Source: Prevotella aff. ruminicola Tc2-24
GTDB lineage: Bacteria > Bacteroidota > Bacteroidia > Bacteroidales > Bacteroidaceae
Length of the DNA: 64,000 nucleotides
Reading direction: 5' to 3'
NCBI RefSeq assembly: GCF_900110895.1
Contig: NZ_FOIQ01000007.1
Coordinates: 47,642 to 111,641 of the forward strand
Part shown: one piece after another, positions 62,664 to 64,000 of the stretch
Layout of the letters: each line of letters starts with the position of its first letter
Numbering within the stretch: the first letter of the stretch is position 1
Made by a program: the position numbers and the translations under genes
Notes under the pieces: model-generated
Seen by the model: the letters and a program-made list of their open reading frames with translations, nothing else
The model's database searches: none
Told to the model about the DNA's origin: nothing

Positions 62664-62695
62664 CAAAATTATACAAATTCTTGCATATAACCAAA
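62664..62695 (-). promoter_or_regulatory. Promoter of argR
   Basis: On the minus strand TTTG (62692-62695), 20 bases, then TAATTTTG (62664-62671), a full consensus about 29 bases before the argR ATG. Confidence 0.8.
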
Positions 62696-62742
62696 TGATA
62701 TTGCGTAAATCTTTTGCGAATTAATGAATATTAGTGAATAAA

Positions 62743-62773
62743 TATGCCTCTCGTCGTATATCCGAGAGGCATA
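62743..62773 (-). terminator. Intrinsic terminator after the DUF4923 gene
   Basis: TATGCCTCTCG (62743-62753) pairs perfectly over 11 bases with CGAGAGGCATA (62763-62773). On the minus strand the stem is followed by TTTATTCAC. Confidence 0.8.
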
Positions 62774-62806
62774 ATTGCATAGATATAAGAAAAACTTTCA
62801 GAATGA

Positions 62807-63409
62807 TCACTTCGTCATGTCGAAACCGACACGCACACCGTCGTAGTTCTTGCTCAAGTCGCCAATCGTCTGCAGGTTGGCATTGCCGCTCAGGGCAGAC
62901 ATGGTCTGAAGTAACGTCAATAATTTCTTGGCCTCGAAGAGAATAGAGATGCCGTTGATCTCTTTCTTCGCATAGCAGTTAATCGACAGAAGTAGTCCCT
63001 TCAGTTTGATTTGCTGGGAAGCCTCGTCGAAGGTGTAGTTGCCGCTGAATGGGGTGCCGGCAATCTTTGATGAGAAGGTCCCGTCCTGTTTGAAGGTGAT
63101 GTAGGTGTTGTTGGCTGAGATACCTACCTGCTTGTAATAGGGCAGAAGTTTTTCTTCAATTTGTACGGCGGCCACTTCACCGCCGGCTTTTGCCAATAGA
63201 TTCTCGCTGGTAAATGCGCAACCGGGACCTTTGTATTGCCAGTCTCCAATTAGGCTCTGCGCCTTCACTTTGTCAAGACCGATGACGCTTGTGACCGCAT
63301 TGACGATGCCACCGCCATTGGCCATGGCATTCATCACTTGACCTAAATTCCCGCAACTGACCAATGCTATACATGCAAGGGCCATCATTCCAATTTTAAT
63401 CTTTTTCAT
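62807..63409 (-). CDS. DUF4923 family lipoprotein
   Basis: A 200-residue lipoprotein (lipobox LVSC, Cys19). It has a glycine- and asparagine-rich segment (NAMANGGGIVNAVTSVIG), then a lipocalin-like domain with LIGDWQYKGPGCAFTSENLL, ITFKQDGTFSSKIAGTPFSG and a C-terminal half ending GVRVGFDMTK. I recognise it as DUF4923, common in Prevotella and Bacteroides and of unknown function. It is monocistronic, with its own terminator. Confidence 0.85.
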   Translation of the reverse strand: MKKIKIGMMALACIALVSCGNLGQVMNAMANGGGIVNAVTSVIGLDKVKAQSLIGDWQYKGPGCAFTSENLLAKAGGEVAAVQIEEKLLPYYKQVGISANNTYITFKQDGTFSSKIAGTPFSGNYTFDEASQQIKLKGLLLSINCYAKKEINGISILFEAKKLLTLLQTMSALSGNANLQTIGDLSKNYDGVRVGFDMTK

Positions 63410-63965
63410 CTTACTATACTTTTAATATCGTGGATAATATCATAATAATATTGCTGCGAATTTACGACATATTTTCCAAATTCACAAGAAAAATCTGCAA
63501 TTATCCTGTAAAACCACCAATTTCTTCTTCTGTCTTTTCTCTGTCATGCGAGTGCTTAAGCTTTATTTGTTCTTGGTGTCTATGTCAAACTTGTATGAGG
63601 GAGAGAAGATGTCATATTCTGTTTCCTCTATAATATATAATAAGGTGTGCCTTGCATTTGTGCTTGATGTTGGTCAAGAGGGATAAAAATTTTGCATATA
63701 AAATGAAATTTTTCCTGGAAAAGTTTTGGTGGTTCGGAAAAAGTGTGTACCTTTGCATCCGCTAACGAGGAAACGACCTCTGTAAGCGACGAAAGAAAGA
63801 GTTCTTTGAAAGATTTACATAGACAGAAGTAGTACAAGAAGCGAGAGCATTGTAGTGATGCTCTTGGGTAGAAGAAACGAACCGTTTATTCTTTTAAACA
63901 ATTACTTGATACTGGATAGTCGTTCTGAGACAGATAACATTCCGTAATGGATAAAGATATTTTTT
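63410..63965. other. Intergenic region with the rRNA promoter and leader
   Basis: No credible gene between the DUF4923 gene and the 16S rRNA. The first half is AT-rich and featureless; the second half holds the promoter, a leader and a hairpin AGAGCAT (63844-63850) with ATGCTCT (63858-63864). GTTCTTTGAA (63801-63810) resembles the boxA antitermination site of rRNA leaders. Confidence 0.75.
63725..63755 (+). promoter_or_regulatory. rRNA operon promoter
   Basis: TTTG (63725-63728), 19 bases, then TACCTTTG (63748-63755), a full consensus. An A/T-rich tract (63686-63723) directly upstream could serve as an UP element. Confidence 0.85.
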
Positions 63966-64000
63966 ACAGTGAAGAGTTTGATCCTGGCTCAGGATGAACG
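63966..64000 (+). rRNA. rrs: 16S rRNA, 5' end only
   Basis: AGAGTTTGATCCTGGCTCAG (63973-63992), the universal 5' sequence near position 8-27, followed by GATGAACG as in Bacteroidota. The 5' end is placed at about 63966 by counting back 7 bases. The rest is outside the window. Confidence 0.97.

Noticed and set aside
62720..62745. Possible ARG box upstream of argR
   Set aside because: TGAAT half-sites are present but as direct repeats, not the expected 18-base palindrome, and they lie partly beyond the promoter.
63430..63837. Two short open frames before the 16S rRNA
   Set aside because: They cover the rRNA promoter and leader region and show no signal peptide, motif or start context.
1..64000. 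CRISPR arrays, tRNA genes, transposases, prophage genes
   Set aside because: I saw no regularly spaced repeat-spacer array, no cloverleaf sequence, and no recognisable transposase or phage gene; the repeats found are intergenic palindromes.

Overview
The window is a gene-dense chromosome segment of about 50% GC from a member of the Bacteroidota, most likely Prevotellaceae. The evidence is the repeated Bacteroidota-type promoter (TTTG or TTG, 19-20 bases, then TAnnTTTG), the absence of strong Shine-Dalgarno sites, a SusC/SusD locus, NigD-like, DUF4923 and CotH lipoproteins, and an N-succinylornithine-type carbamoyltransferase. Family assignment is inference. The window ends with the first bases of a 16S rRNA gene behind a strong rRNA promoter.

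Layout. 1-4143: murF (5' end, minus), then folP-cdaA-pta-ackA (plus). 4228-7842: two tandem CotH-type lipoproteins with heptad-repeat stalks. 7837-9991 (minus): kdgK-lpxH-sufT. 10051-13752: ECF sigma factor, a very small anti-sigma factor and a TonB-dependent receptor. 13756-16182 (minus): radC, a glycosyltransferase and efp, divergent from rpmH. 16649-21312: PASTA protein, rluD-type pseudouridine synthase, ddl, an acyltransferase and a NigD-like lipoprotein. 21313-23390: an AT-rich, repeat-laden island with one orphan lipoprotein. 23175-35640: a polysaccharide utilization locus (SusC, SusD, a lipoprotein with an internally duplicated domain, GH115, GH2). 35706-45637: three copies of a poorly characterised pair, a DUF6057-like membrane protein followed by a beta-propeller lipoprotein carrying a CxxCH haem-c motif. 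45627-49215: threonine aldolase, a DUF3089 protein and a two-domain carbohydrate esterase. 49297-62635 (minus): an arginine/proline biosynthesis supercluster running from argR to the argF-type gene, with embedded XRE-cupin, acyl-CoA ligase, LolA-like and sensor-kinase genes. 62807-64000: a DUF4923 lipoprotein and the rRNA promoter.

How the genes work together. SusC/SusD and the duplicated lipoprotein probably bind and import a plant polysaccharide. GH115 (alpha-glucuronidase), GH2 (beta-mannosidase type) and the double esterase would remove glucuronate, mannose and acyl groups. kdgK fits uronate catabolism and pta-ackA gives acetate. The Arg/Pro cluster supplies a complete proline route (proB, proA, proC) and most of an acylated arginine route (a GNAT candidate for the first step, argC, argD, a succinylornithine-type carbamoyltransferase, argG), with argR first; argB, argH and the deacylase are not in the window.

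The strongest candidate for an undescribed system is the triplicated DUF6057/CxxCH-propeller module at 35706-45637. Start-site choice makes all three membrane proteins align at Tyr29-Pro30, and all three propeller proteins share an N-terminal signature, a lipobox and a CxxCH motif at about residue 174-187. Other points of interest are a probable CotH pseudokinase, Ser90 at the substrate-specificity position of the carbamoyltransferase, and palindromic intergenic elements.
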